NCBI RefSeq assembly: GCF_000719975.1
Contig: NZ_JOIJ01000011.1
Location: 62,001-126,000, forward strand
Direction of reading: 5' to 3'
Source of the DNA: Prauserella rugosa
Lineage (GTDB): Bacteria; Actinomycetota; Actinomycetes; Mycobacteriales; Pseudonocardiaceae
DNA length: 64,000 nucleotides
The notes beneath the pieces were generated by a model that searched no databases, was not told the DNA's origin, and worked only from the letters and a program-made list of their open reading frames with translations. The translations under genes were made by a program, and so were the position numbers. This document shows positions 1 to 8,724 of the stretch, in pieces; positions within the stretch are counted from its first letter, which is position 1, and each line of letters opens with the position of its first letter.

Positions 1-697
1 GCTGCACCCCGGCCGCATCGACCTCGGCCTCGGCCGCGCCCCCGGCACCGACCAGAACACCCTGCGCGCGCTGCGCCGCGACCCGAGTACCGCCGAGCAC
101 TTCCCGCAGGACGTGCAGGAGCTGCAGGGCTACCTCGGTGACCGTTCGCTCGTGCCCGGCGTCAACGCGACCCCGGGCAAGGGCACCGGCGTGCCGCTGT
201 ACATCCTCGGCTCGTCGCTGTTCGGCGCCAAGCTGGCGGCCGCGCTCGGACTGCCGTACTCCTTCGCCTCGCACTTCGCCCCCGACGCGCTGCAGGCAGC
301 CGTCGCCGCGTACCGCAACGAGTTCCAGCCCTCCGAACAGCTCGCCGAGCCGTACGTCATCGCCGGGGCCAACGTGATCGCCGCCGACACGGTGGAGGAG
401 GCCGAGCAGGACTCCCAGATCGTGAAGCGCTCGCGCCTGCGCCTGCTCGCGGGCAGGGGCCGCACCTTCACCGACGCCGAAGCCGACGCGATCCTCGACT
501 CCCCGCAGGGCAAGCCGATCATGGACATGGTCCGCTACTCCGCGGTCGGCACGGCCGACCAGGCCGCCGAGTACCTCGAGTGGTTCGGCAAGCACGCGGA
601 CGCCGACGAGCTCATCGTCGCCCACCAGTCGCCGACGCTCGACAAGCGCCTCCACTCGGCCGAACTGCTCGCCAAGGCCACCGGGATCGCCGGCTGA
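1..697 (+). CDS. LLM-class flavin-dependent oxidoreductase (3' part)
   Basis: The reading frame enters from the left edge (first full codon at base 2) and gives 231 residues of a luciferase-like (LLM) FMN-dependent oxidoreductase. The motif [16 protein letters not shown] near the edge is typical of the YhbW/MsnO8-like branch, which uses reduced flavin on an unknown substrate. The ILGSS segment and the C-terminal DELIV stretch fit the last strands of the TIM barrel. The start codon and roughly the first 100 residues lie outside the window, so substrate and operon context cannot be judged. A small hairpin follows the stop directly, suggesting transcription ends here. Confidence 0.85.
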   Translation, partial: LHPGRIDLGLGRAPGTDQNTLRALRRDPSTAEHFPQDVQELQGYLGDRSLVPGVNATPGKGTGVPLYILGSSLFGAKLAAALGLPYSFASHFAPDALQAAVAAYRNEFQPSEQLAEPYVIAGANVIAADTVEEAEQDSQIVKRSRLRLLAGRGRTFTDAEADAILDSPQGKPIMDMVRYSAVGTADQAAEYLEWFGKHADADELIVAHQSPTLDKRLHSAELLAKATGIAG

Positions 698-716
698 CGC
701 AGGCTCCGGGCCTGCG
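698..716 (+). terminator. Short hairpin after the flavin oxidoreductase
   Basis: CGCAGGC and GCCTGCG form a perfect 7-bp stem around a 5-nt loop, starting immediately after the stop codon. There is no T-run, which is usual for actinobacterial terminators. The position is the main argument. Confidence 0.4.
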
Positions 717-836
717 CCGATCGCCCGACCGCCCCGCGGCCGGCGGCGTCCTCGCTCGCCCACGCACCGCGGTGTGCGGGCACGTGCGCAACCATGGGCC
801 GGTCGAGCTGTTCATCGTGCGGCGAGGAGGCGCAGC

Positions 837-1805
837 GTGTCCCTGTTCGGGCGGATCTTCCTGCTGAACACGGCGGTCCTGTGCGCGGCCACGGCACTGC
901 TGCTGTTCGCGCCGATCACCGTGTCGACGCCGGTGTTGTCGAACGAGCTGCTGGTCCTCGTGCTCGGCCTCATCGCGGTGCTCATCGCCGACGCGGCACT
1001 GCTGCGGGTGGGACTGGCGCCGGTGAAACGGCTCATGCGCACCATGACGTCGGTCGACCTGCTCCGGCGCGGCCCACGTCCGGTGGCCGAGGGGCCCGGC
1101 GACGTCGCCGAGCTCATCACCACGTTCAACGACATGCTCGACCGCCTCGAAGCCGCCCGCGACTTCAGCGCCGCGAGAGCCCTGTCGGTGCAGGAGGCCG
1201 AGCGGCGGCGCGTCGCCCAGGAGCTGCACGACGAGGTCGGCCAATCGCTCACCGCCGTGCTCCTCGGCCTCAAACGCGTGTCCGATCAGGTGCCCGAGCC
1301 CGCGCGCACCGAACTCGCCGCGGTGCAGGAGACGACCCGCACCACGCTCGACGAGATCCGCCGCATCGCCAGGCACCTTCGCCCCGGCGTGCTGGAGGAA
1401 CTGGGACTGACCAGCGCGCTCAAGGACCTCGTCGCCGAGTTCGCCGAGTTGGCCGCGCACAGCGGGGTCGCCGTGCGCGGACGGTTCGAACCGGGCCCCG
1501 ATCAGCTGCCCGACGACGTCGAGCTCGTCGTGTACCGGGTGGCGCAGGAGGCGCTCACCAACGCCGTGCGGCACGCGGGTGCCGAGCGGGTCACGCTGAC
1601 GCTCCGCACCGCCGACGACGGGATCGAACTGCGGGTCCGCGACGACGGCCGCGGTATGGGTACCGCCGAGGAGGGCGCAGGCATGACCGGTATGCGCGAG
1701 CGGGCACTGCTGGTGGGCGCGACCCTCACCGTCGACTCGGCGCCGGGGTCCGGCACCGAGGTGCGCCTGTGGTTCCCGCTCGAGGACACCGGGGAGCACC
1801 GATGA
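837..1805 (+). CDS. NarL-family sensor histidine kinase
   Basis: A 322-aa membrane histidine kinase. Two hydrophobic segments (about residues 5-25 and 36-58) with almost no outside loop are followed by a HAMP-like linker (about 60-110), a HisKA_3 dimerisation domain with H-box ELHDEVGQ (phospho-accepting His131) and an ATPase domain with N-box EALTNAVRHAG and the DDGRGMG loop. The short external part suggests it senses a membrane or cytoplasmic cue. The GTG start at 837 is chosen because GAGGAGG lies 6 nt upstream; upstream ATG codons lack a ribosome site. Its stop overlaps the regulator start in ATGA, so the two are co-translated. Confidence 0.9.
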   Translation: MSLFGRIFLLNTAVLCAATALLLFAPITVSTPVLSNELLVLVLGLIAVLIADAALLRVGLAPVKRLMRTMTSVDLLRRGPRPVAEGPGDVAELITTFNDMLDRLEAARDFSAARALSVQEAERRRVAQELHDEVGQSLTAVLLGLKRVSDQVPEPARTELAAVQETTRTTLDEIRRIARHLRPGVLEELGLTSALKDLVAEFAELAAHSGVAVRGRFEPGPDQLPDDVELVVYRVAQEALTNAVRHAGAERVTLTLRTADDGIELRVRDDGRGMGTAEEGAGMTGMRERALLVGATLTVDSAPGSGTEVRLWFPLEDTGEHR

Positions 1806-2455
1806 GCCGCCCGGTGCGCATTCTCCTCGCCGACGACCACGTCCTGGTCCGCCGCGGCGTGCGCCTCATCCTCGACGGTGAGCCCGACCTGACCGTGGTG
1901 GCGGAGGTCGGCGACGGCCCCGAGGCCATCGCACGGGCCCGCGAGCTCGAACCGGACCTGGCGATCCTCGACATCGCGATGCCGCGCCTGACCGGCCTGC
2001 AGGCGGCCCGCGAGCTCGCCCACGACCTGCCGAACATGCGCATCCTGCTGCTCACCATGTACGACAACGAGCAGTACTTCTTCGAGGCACTCAAAGCCGG
2101 TGCGTCCGGCTACGTGCTGAAGTCGGTGGCCGACCGCGACCTCATCGAGGCCTGCCGCGCCGCGATGCGGGGCGAACCGTTCGTCTACCCCGAGACCGTG
2201 AGCGCACTCGTCCGCGACTACCTCGACCGCGCGCGGGGCGGTGGTGACGTTCCCGACAAGACGATCACCGACCGCGAGGAGGAGATCCTCAAGCTCGTCG
2301 CCGAAGGCCACTCGGGCAAGGAGATCGCCGACCTGCTCTACATCAGCGCGAAGACCGTGGAGCGGCACAGGGCCAATCTCCTGCAGAAACTCGGCCTGAA
2401 GGACCGGCTCGAACTCACGAGGTACGCCATCCGCGCGGGGCTCATCGAACCCTGA
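1802..2455 (+). CDS. NarL/FixJ-family response regulator
   Basis: A 217-aa response regulator partnered with the kinase just upstream (4-nt overlap). The receiver domain carries the acidic pair D11/D12, phospho-acceptor D57 in LAILDIAMP and the conserved lysine in YVLKS. The C-terminal LuxR-type HTH (about 150-210) contains TDREEEILKLVAEGHSGKEI and SAKTVERHR, as expected for DNA binding after phosphorylation. Nothing next to it is an obvious target gene; the following acyltransferase is separated by about 210 bp. Confidence 0.93.
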   Translation: MSRPVRILLADDHVLVRRGVRLILDGEPDLTVVAEVGDGPEAIARARELEPDLAILDIAMPRLTGLQAARELAHDLPNMRILLLTMYDNEQYFFEALKAGASGYVLKSVADRDLIEACRAAMRGEPFVYPETVSALVRDYLDRARGGGDVPDKTITDREEEILKLVAEGHSGKEIADLLYISAKTVERHRANLLQKLGLKDRLELTRYAIRAGLIEP

Positions 2456-2668
2456 CCGGCGCGCGCGGTGTGAACCCACAGGTGAGCCGCGACGTGAAAC
2501 CCGTGTGGGGCAACGAAAAATGGGTGTCAGCACCCATGGACAGCATCCTCCGGCGACGGCAGCTTTGCGGTGGCCCCGGGCGAGCTGACTCATGCATCCC
2601 CTCGCGTATCCGCTCGCCGTCACGTCCGCGGGGCCGAGCCGCGATGCCGATGGAGAGGTTGGACCGCA

Positions 2669-4786
2669 GTGCTGTCGTTGTCCCGCACCGATCAGGCCGC
2701 GCCGCCGGAACACGACGGGACCGCGACACGGGACACCTCGCGACGGGACAGCTCGCCACAGGACACTGGGCGCACGGGCTTCCGTCCCGACGTCGAGGGC
2801 CTGCGCGCGGTGGCGATCGCCGCGGTGCTGCTCTACCACGCGGGTGTGCCGTTCGTGCCCGGCGGCTACATCGGCGTCGACATCTTCTTCGTGCTGTCCG
2901 GGTTCCTGATGACCAGGCTCATCCTGGGTGAGATCGAGACCACCGGATCGCTGTCCCTCGGCCGGTTCTACGCCCGCAGAGCCCGGCGGCTGCTGCCCGC
3001 GGTGGCCGTCGTACTCGGCGGCGTCGCGCTCGGCTCGTGGCTGGTGCTCTCACCCGTGGAACGGGATTCGGTCGCCCCCGACCTGCTGGCCTCCGCGCTC
3101 TACGTCCTCAACTGGTGGCTGGCGGGCCAGGCCGTCGACTACTTCGAGACTGGATTCCAGGCCAGTCCGGTGCAGCACTTCTGGACGCTGGCGGTCGAGG
3201 AGCAGTTCTACCTGGTGTGGCCGTTGCTGTTGCTCGGCGCGGTGTGGCTGCTGCGGCGCCTGCTGACCACCCGTCGCGCGCTGTTCGTCGTCGTCCTCGG
3301 CGTCGGCGCACTGTCCCTGGCGTACTCGGTCGTCGCCACGCTGCAGGCAGCGGACACCGCCTACTTCAACACCTTCTCGCGCGGGTGGGAGTTCGCCGTC
3401 GGCGGCGTGCTCGCGCTCGTCCCGCTCACCCGCCTGTCCCGGCCCGTCGCGGCCGCGCTCGCCTGGGGCGGACTGGGCGCCCTCGGCGCGGCGATCCTGC
3501 TGTTCGACGAGCAGACCCTGTTCCCGGCCCCGTGGGCGCTGCTTCCCGCGCTGGGCACGGCAGCGGTGATCGCGGCGGGCACCGCGGCTCCTTCCCTGTT
3601 GCCGCAACGGTTGCTGGCCACACCACTGATGCGCCACTGTGGACGGGTCTCGTACTCGTGGTACCTGTGGCACTGGCCCGCGCTGGTGTTCGCCGCCGCG
3701 GTCGTCGGTGAGCTGTCCGCCTCGCAGGGACTCGTCGTCGTCGCGGTCGCCTGGGTGCTGGCCGTCGCGACCTACCACCTGGTCGAACAGCCGTTCCGGA
3801 GGTCACCGGTGTTCCAGAAACCCCGACGCGCCATCGGACTCGGCGTCGCGTGCACCGTGATCGCCGTGATTCCCGGACTCGTGCTGCCCATGACGATCCC
3901 GTCCCTGCCCACGAAGTCGCAGGACCAGATCACCGGTGCACCGGCGCTGTCCCGTGGCGACGACGCCGTGCAGCAGTCCGTCGAGGCCATCCGCCCGGAA
4001 CCGCGGGCAGCCGCACAGGACTGGCCGCGCAACTACACCGACGGCTGCCACGCCGACCGTCCGGAGACCGCATCCGGGGAATGCGTGTACGGCAATCCCG
4101 ACGCCGACCGCACGGTTGTCCTTTTCGGAGACTCGCACGCGATGCAGTACTTCCCTGCACTGGAGAACATCGCGAAGAAACGCGACTGGCGACTGGTTCC
4201 CCTGACGAAGTCCGGCTGCGCGCCGCCGGACGTGAGCCTCTACAACGACGCGCTGCGCCGGTACTACGCCGAGTGCGACACGTGGCGCCAGGCCACGCTC
4301 GACCGGATCAAGGAACAGGAGAAGCCCGACCTCGTCATCACCGGCGGCCGCGACACCTACACCGCGATGCGCGGAGACCAGCACCTCAGCCAGGAGGAGA
4401 GCACGAAGGCGCTGCGCGACGGCTACACCTCCACACTGCGGCAGCTGCGCGGCACGGGCGCGCGGGTCGTCACGATCAAGGACAACCCGCACCCCGACAA
4501 GGACATCCCCAGCTGCGTCTCGAACGCGCCGATGAACCTCGGTGACTGCGCCGTGCCGCAGGACGTCGCCTACGACTACCCGCACGTGGCCGACCACGCC
4601 GCGGAGCGGGTGCGCGGTGTGCGGCTCGTGGATCCGACCTCGATGTTCTGCCGCGACGGTACGTGCCCCGCCGTCATCGGCGACGTCGTCGTCTACGGCG
4701 TGACGACCCATCTGACGGCGACCTACGTCGAGACGCTGACCCCGTGGCTCGACAAGCAACTGGCGTCGCTGTCCGTGCTCCCGTAG
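2669..4786 (+). CDS. OafA/YrhL-type acyltransferase with SGNH domain
   Basis: A 705-aa integral membrane acyltransferase that probably moves acyl groups onto a cell-envelope glycan. The N-terminal acyltransferase-3 domain (about 35-380) has GLRAVAIAAVLLYHAG with the conserved His and about ten membrane spans; it is followed by an extracytoplasmic SGNH domain (about 470-700). Block I GDSH supplies Ser489, and His681 sits in VTTHLT. In most relatives the His is preceded three residues earlier by Asp; here that position is Val, so the triad looks incomplete. The GTG at 2669 follows GGAGAGG by about 10 nt; a longer in-frame version from 2570 is possible but its extra residues look non-coding. Confidence 0.88.
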   Translation: MLSLSRTDQAAPPEHDGTATRDTSRRDSSPQDTGRTGFRPDVEGLRAVAIAAVLLYHAGVPFVPGGYIGVDIFFVLSGFLMTRLILGEIETTGSLSLGRFYARRARRLLPAVAVVLGGVALGSWLVLSPVERDSVAPDLLASALYVLNWWLAGQAVDYFETGFQASPVQHFWTLAVEEQFYLVWPLLLLGAVWLLRRLLTTRRALFVVVLGVGALSLAYSVVATLQAADTAYFNTFSRGWEFAVGGVLALVPLTRLSRPVAAALAWGGLGALGAAILLFDEQTLFPAPWALLPALGTAAVIAAGTAAPSLLPQRLLATPLMRHCGRVSYSWYLWHWPALVFAAAVVGELSASQGLVVVAVAWVLAVATYHLVEQPFRRSPVFQKPRRAIGLGVACTVIAVIPGLVLPMTIPSLPTKSQDQITGAPALSRGDDAVQQSVEAIRPEPRAAAQDWPRNYTDGCHADRPETASGECVYGNPDADRTVVLFGDSHAMQYFPALENIAKKRDWRLVPLTKSGCAPPDVSLYNDALRRYYAECDTWRQATLDRIKEQEKPDLVITGGRDTYTAMRGDQHLSQEESTKALRDGYTSTLRQLRGTGARVVTIKDNPHPDKDIPSCVSNAPMNLGDCAVPQDVAYDYPHVADHAAERVRGVRLVDPTSMFCRDGTCPAVIGDVVVYGVTTHLTATYVETLTPWLDKQLASLSVLP

Positions 4787-4800
4787 ACACCGAGCAGGTT

Positions 4801-4863
4801 ATTCAACTTCCCGGTTGACAATCACGGACCACCGTCGTACGTTTTATTCAACCGAGAGGTTGA
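4801..4863 (+). promoter_or_regulatory. Promoter and two operator dyads of the ArsR-SRPBCC operon
   Basis: A strong sigma-A-like promoter is readable: TTGACA at 4815-4820, 17-bp spacer, TACGTT at 4838-4843, giving a start near 4850. Two related dyads flank it: ATTCAACttcccGGTTGA (4801-4818) overlaps the -35 box, and ATTCAACCgagaGGTTGA (4846-4863) covers the start site. This is the expected design for autorepression by the ArsR-type regulator encoded from 4869. Confidence 0.7.
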
Positions 4864-4868
4864 GGAAG

Positions 4869-5246
4869 ATGGTCGACAAGGAAACAGCAACGGAACGGCT
4901 CAATCGGGCGTTCGCGGCGCTGTCGGATCCGACGCGACGGGATCTCGTCGCACGGCTCGCGGGCGGCGACGCGACGGTGGGCGAACTCGCCGAGCACTAC
5001 GACATGAGCCTTCAGGCGGTCTCCAAGCACGTGAAGGTGCTGGGCGAGGCCGGATTGGTCACCCGTACCAAGGACGCCCAGCGGCGCCCCGTCCACCTGG
5101 ACGCGGAGGTGTTCGACCTCATGACCGCATGGATCGAGCGCTACCGCAGGGAAGCCGAGGAGCGTTATCGCAGGCTCGACGCACTTCTGGCCGAGCAGGC
5201 AGCCGACGAGACACGAGCACGCACCGACACGAGGGATGCATCATGA
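4869..5246 (+). CDS. ArsR-family transcriptional regulator
   Basis: A 125-aa winged-helix repressor of the ArsR class that is usually paired with SRPBCC proteins. The HTH lies at about 15-80 with LSDPTRRDLVARLAGG and the recognition helix SLQAVSKHVKVL. No cysteine pair for metal binding is present, so it is unlikely to be a metal sensor. The ATG at 4869 is preferred over an in-frame start 18 codons upstream because the upstream part would overlap the promoter and operator. The stop overlaps the next start (ATGA), so the SRPBCC protein is its operon partner. Confidence 0.9.
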   Translation: MVDKETATERLNRAFAALSDPTRRDLVARLAGGDATVGELAEHYDMSLQAVSKHVKVLGEAGLVTRTKDAQRRPVHLDAEVFDLMTAWIERYRREAEERYRRLDALLAEQAADETRARTDTRDAS

Positions 5247-5734
5247 CCACGACCACCCATGACGTCGAGATCACGGCAGACGAACGCGTACCGACGATCG
5301 AGATCGTGCGGGAGTTCGACGCCGCACCACAGCAGGTTTTCCGCGCCCACGTCGACCCCGACCTGTACGCCAGGTGGGTCGGCCCGCACTCACTGACCAC
5401 CAGGATCACGAAGTGGGACGCGCGCACCGGCGGCGAGTGGGCCTTCGCCAACGACCGGGACGGCGAGGAGATCGCCTCGTTCTTCGGCAGCTTCCACGAG
5501 GTGCGGCCGAACGAGCGCATCGTGTGGACGTTCACCTACGAGGGCATGCCCGACGAGGTGTTCCTGGAGACGCTGACGTTCGAGCCGCTCGACGGCGGGC
5601 GCACCCGGTTGCGTGTGTTCAGCGTCACCGACAGCTTCGAGTCCCGCGACGGCATGCTGGCCAGCGGCATGGACCAAGGCGTGCGCGAGGGTTACGAGAA
5701 GCTCGACGCGCTCCTCGAGGCCCACGTCTCCTGA
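5243..5734 (+). CDS. SRPBCC/AHSA1-domain protein
   Basis: A 163-aa START-like ligand-binding protein of the AHSA1 (activator of Hsp90 ATPase homologue 1-like) group. Diagnostic parts are the N-terminal strand IEIVREFDAAPQQVFRA, the motif YARWVGP and the C-terminal helix GMDQGVREGYEKLDALL. Such proteins have a deep hydrophobic pocket; in ArsR pairs they are thought to bind or sequester a small hydrophobic compound. It overlaps the ArsR gene by 4 nt and should share its repression. The ligand is unknown. Confidence 0.88.
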   Translation: MTTTTHDVEITADERVPTIEIVREFDAAPQQVFRAHVDPDLYARWVGPHSLTTRITKWDARTGGEWAFANDRDGEEIASFFGSFHEVRPNERIVWTFTYEGMPDEVFLETLTFEPLDGGRTRLRVFSVTDSFESRDGMLASGMDQGVREGYEKLDALLEAHVS

Positions 5735-5749
5735 GGTCCGAGGAGGACG

Positions 5750-5798
5750 GACCCGGCCCGGAAGCAGGCGCCGCAGGCGCTCACCTCCGGACCGGGTC
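5750..5798. terminator. Bidirectional hairpin between convergent genes
   Basis: GACCCGGcCCGG (5750-5761) pairs with CCGGaCCGGGTC (5787-5798), 12 bp with one internal mismatch. It sits between the SRPBCC gene and the convergent KDG kinase and overlaps the last codons of the kinase gene. No T-run is present. Confidence 0.4.
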
Positions 5799-6749
5799 TC
5801 CGCCCTCGCCGAGGAAGACCTCCAGGTCCTCCGGTGTCGGAGCGGCCTCCCAGTCACCGGGCACGGTGCACAGCACGGCCCCGCACGCGTTCGCGCGCGC
5901 GAGCTTGTCCGCCACGCTCCAGCCTCGCACCTGCCCGCTGAGGTAGCCGGCGACGAACGCGTCGCCGGCTCCCACGGTGTCGACGACCTCGACCCGGTGT
6001 CCCGGCGCGTGCACGACCGCACCGCCCGCGTAGGCCGACGCACCGTCACCGCCCCGCTTGACGACGATCTCCCGCTCGCCCGACGGATCGAGGGCCGCCG
6101 CCAGCTCGTCGGGCGACGCGGAGAGCTCCGCTCCTCCCGGCACGACGTAGGCGAGTTCCTCCGGTGAGCCGAACACCACGTCGGCCTCGGCGACGAGTTC
6201 GCCCAGTACCTTCGCCGCGACGTCCACGGGAGCCAGCGCGGACCGGTAGTTCACGTCCACACTCACCCGCACACCGGCGTCCTTCGCCCTGCGCACGAGC
6301 AGGCGGCACGCCTCCCGTGCCGTGTCCGACAGCAACGGCGTGATGCCCGTGAGGTGGATCAGGGCCGAATCCTCCACCAGACCGGCCGGCACGTCGGCCG
6401 CGGTGAACCGCGACCCCGCCGATCCGGCGCGGTAGTAGTAGACGCGCGAGGTTCCCGGCCCGGTCAGCTCCTTGAGCATGAGCCCGGTGGGCGCATCCGG
6501 ATCCACGGTCGGGCGCACGTCGACCCCTTCGCCGCGCACCTCCCGTACGACCCGTTTGCCCAGTGCGTCGTCGCCGACGCGGCCGACCCAGGTCACCGGA
6601 ACCCCGAGTCTGCTGAGGCTGACGGCGACGTTCGTCTCCGCACCGCCGATCCCCACGTGCGCCTCGGACACGTGGGCCAGTGAGCCGATCCGCCCACCGG
6701 TGATCAGGCCCATCGTCTCGCCGAACGTCAGCACCCTGCCCGCCGTCAT
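5781..6749 (-). CDS. kdgK: 2-keto-3-deoxygluconate kinase (PfkB family)
   Basis: A 322-aa ribokinase-like sugar kinase that should phosphorylate 2-keto-3-deoxy-D-gluconate to KDPG in the cytoplasm. PfkB signature 1 is seen as GIGGAETNVAVSLSRLG (about 33-50) and signature 2 as DTVGAGDAFVAGYL (about 255-270), which carries the catalytic Asp of GAGD. It is the last gene of the sugar-acid operon, and its ATG overlaps the stop of the aldolase gene (ATGA). Its assignment as KDG kinase rather than another PfkB kinase rests on the neighbouring KDPG aldolase and mannonate dehydratase. Confidence 0.88.
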   Translation of the reverse strand: MTAGRVLTFGETMGLITGGRIGSLAHVSEAHVGIGGAETNVAVSLSRLGVPVTWVGRVGDDALGKRVVREVRGEGVDVRPTVDPDAPTGLMLKELTGPGTSRVYYYRAGSAGSRFTAADVPAGLVEDSALIHLTGITPLLSDTAREACRLLVRRAKDAGVRVSVDVNYRSALAPVDVAAKVLGELVAEADVVFGSPEELAYVVPGGAELSASPDELAAALDPSGEREIVVKRGGDGASAYAGGAVVHAPGHRVEVVDTVGAGDAFVAGYLSGQVRGWSVADKLARANACGAVLCTVPGDWEAAPTPEDLEVFLGEGGDPVRR

Positions 6750-7393
6750 GCGGCGCCGCCTTCCACGCAGACCTCGACGAAGCGCCGGGTCCGCTCGGCC
6801 AGTGCCGCCCGGTCGCCGCCCCGCAAAGCGTCGCCGAGCAACGGGCCGCCCACACTGATCGCCGCCGCGCCCGCGGCCAGCCACGCCCGCGCCGACTCGA
6901 GGTCGACCCCGCCGGACGGAATGGCCTGAAGGTCGGGGAACGGTCCGCGCAGATCCTTGAGATAGCCGGGCCCGACCTGTCCGGCAGGGAAGACCTTCAC
7001 CGCGGGCACGCCGCGGACCCACGTCGAGCCCAGTTCGGTGGGGGTCAGGCCGCCGGGGACGATCGGGATCCCGCGTTCCAGCGCACGGTCGACGACCGCC
7101 GGATCGGACACCGGCGTCACCAGGTAGTGCGCTCGGCGGTCGGCGGCCGCGTCCACCTCGTCGGGCCGCGTCACGGTCCCCACGCCGATGTCGGCGGTGT
7201 CGCCGTACCGCTCGAGCAGGCCGGGCAGCGCCTCGAAGGTGCCCGGCGTGGTGAGGGTGAGCTCGACGCTGCGCACCCCCGCCTCGACCATCGTGTCCAG
7301 CACCGGCGGGTAGTCCTCGGCGCGCGCGGCGCGGACGACCACGACGAGCCGGTTCGCCGCGGTCCGTTCCGGCAGCCTCTGCCGCTGCCCCAT
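6746..7393 (-). CDS. eda: 2-dehydro-3-deoxy-phosphogluconate (KDPG) aldolase
   Basis: A 215-aa class I aldolase that should split KDPG into pyruvate and glyceraldehyde-3-phosphate. The family motifs are clear: VRSVELTLTTP with the catalytic Glu, GVGTVTRPDEVDAA, LVTPVSDP, and the Schiff-base lysine in AVKVFPAG followed by AIPSGGV. The length is normal. The ATG at 7393 has GGAAAGGA a few bases upstream. It overlaps the kinase start by 4 nt and follows the dehydratase gene by 20 nt. Confidence 0.9.
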   Translation of the reverse strand: MGQRQRLPERTAANRLVVVVRAARAEDYPPVLDTMVEAGVRSVELTLTTPGTFEALPGLLERYGDTADIGVGTVTRPDEVDAAADRRAHYLVTPVSDPAVVDRALERGIPIVPGGLTPTELGSTWVRGVPAVKVFPAGQVGPGYLKDLRGPFPDLQAIPSGGVDLESARAWLAAGAAAISVGGPLLGDALRGGDRAALAERTRRFVEVCVEGGAA

Positions 7394-7413
7394 GCCGTCC
7401 GTCCTTTCCCGAC

Positions 7414-8658
7414 TCACCAGTCGTGCACCGTGCCGTCGAGAAGACGGTTCACCGGCAGGTACGCCCTCGTGTAGGGATGCCGCTGCGCGAGCTGTTCGTC
7501 GAGCTCCACGCCCAGACCGGGATTGTCGCCGGGGTGCAGGAATCCGCGGTCGAACGTGTACGAGGTGCGGAACGTCTCGAGGGTCAGCTCGCTGTGCGGC
7601 ATGTACTCCTGGATACCGAAGTTGTGGATCGCCAGGTCGAGGTGGAGCGCGGCGGCCATGCCGATCGGTGAGACGTCCGTCGGGCCGTGCAGACCCGACC
7701 TGATCCCGTACACGGCGGCGAAGTCGAGCAGCTTCTTCATCCCCGTGACCCCGCCGGTGTGAGTCGGCGCCGAGCGCACGTAGTCGATCAGCCGCTCGGT
7801 GATCAGTGTCTGGTAGTCGTACACCGAGTTGAACACCTCGCCCGTGGCCAGCGGCGTCGTACTGTGCTGGCGCACCAGCCGGAAGGCGTCCTGGTCCTCG
7901 CCGGGGGTGGCGTCCTCGAGCCAGAACAGGTCGTACGGTTCGAGCGACTTGGCCAACTTGGCCGCCTCGATCGGCGACATCCGGTGGTGGGAGTCGTGCA
8001 GCAACCGCAGCTCCGGCCCGAACTCCTCGCGCACCTTCTCGAAGATCGCCGGGACGTGCCGCAGGTACGCGGGGGTGTCCCAGTCCTCCTCCTCGGGGCG
8101 ACTGGCCGCGCTCCCGTCGGCGGCGCGATGGGCGGGCTCGTAGTCGTAGCGCTCCCCCGGGTCGGCGGTGTCCGAGACGCCGTAGACCCGCTGCAGGCCC
8201 GGCACGCCGGTCTGGATGCGCACCGCCGTGTAGCCCTCGTCGACGTAGCCACGGATCGCCCGCGCGAGGGCCGGATAGTCGCCTCCCGAGGCGTGGGCGT
8301 ACACGCGGAGCTTGTCCCTGCTCGCACCACCCAGCAACTGGTACAGCGGAACGCCCGCCTTCTTGGCCTTGATGTCCCACAGCGCCATGTCGACCGCGGC
8401 GATCGCGGCCATCGTCACCGGACCACGCCGCCAGTACGCACCGCGGTACAGGTACTGCCAGGTGTCCTCGATCCGGTCCTCGTCCCGGCCGACGAGCGTG
8501 CTGGCCAGGTGGTCACGCAGGTACGAGGCGACGGCGAGCTCGCGCCCGTTGAGCGTCGCATCGCCCCAGCCGACGATCCCGTCGGACGTGACGATCTTGA
8601 GGGTGACGAAGTTGCGCCCCGGACTCGTGACGATGACGTCGGCGGTCGAGATGCTCAC
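7414..8658 (-). CDS. manD: D-mannonate dehydratase (enolase superfamily, ManD/RspA type)
   Basis: A 414-aa enolase-superfamily dehydratase that should convert D-mannonate to 2-keto-3-deoxy-D-gluconate. The metal-binding carboxylates are in [17 protein letters not shown] and ATGEVFNS; the catalytic Arg/Tyr pair of ManD is seen in [10 protein letters not shown] followed by VYGV, and the His in HDSHH. The C-terminus [12 protein letters not shown] matches the closing segment of ManD enzymes. Some family members act poorly on mannonate, but the flanking KDG kinase and KDPG aldolase favour a real catabolic role here. Confidence 0.88.
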   Translation of the reverse strand: MSISTADVIVTSPGRNFVTLKIVTSDGIVGWGDATLNGRELAVASYLRDHLASTLVGRDEDRIEDTWQYLYRGAYWRRGPVTMAAIAAVDMALWDIKAKKAGVPLYQLLGGASRDKLRVYAHASGGDYPALARAIRGYVDEGYTAVRIQTGVPGLQRVYGVSDTADPGERYDYEPAHRAADGSAASRPEEEDWDTPAYLRHVPAIFEKVREEFGPELRLLHDSHHRMSPIEAAKLAKSLEPYDLFWLEDATPGEDQDAFRLVRQHSTTPLATGEVFNSVYDYQTLITERLIDYVRSAPTHTGGVTGMKKLLDFAAVYGIRSGLHGPTDVSPIGMAAALHLDLAIHNFGIQEYMPHSELTLETFRTSYTFDRGFLHPGDNPGLGVELDEQLAQRHPYTRAYLPVNRLLDGTVHDW

Positions 8659-8724
8659 GGTCGGTGTTTCCTTCCGGTTCGGTACTTCCGGTCTGGTGCG
8701 TGTGGACGGTGCGCGCGGCCTGGG

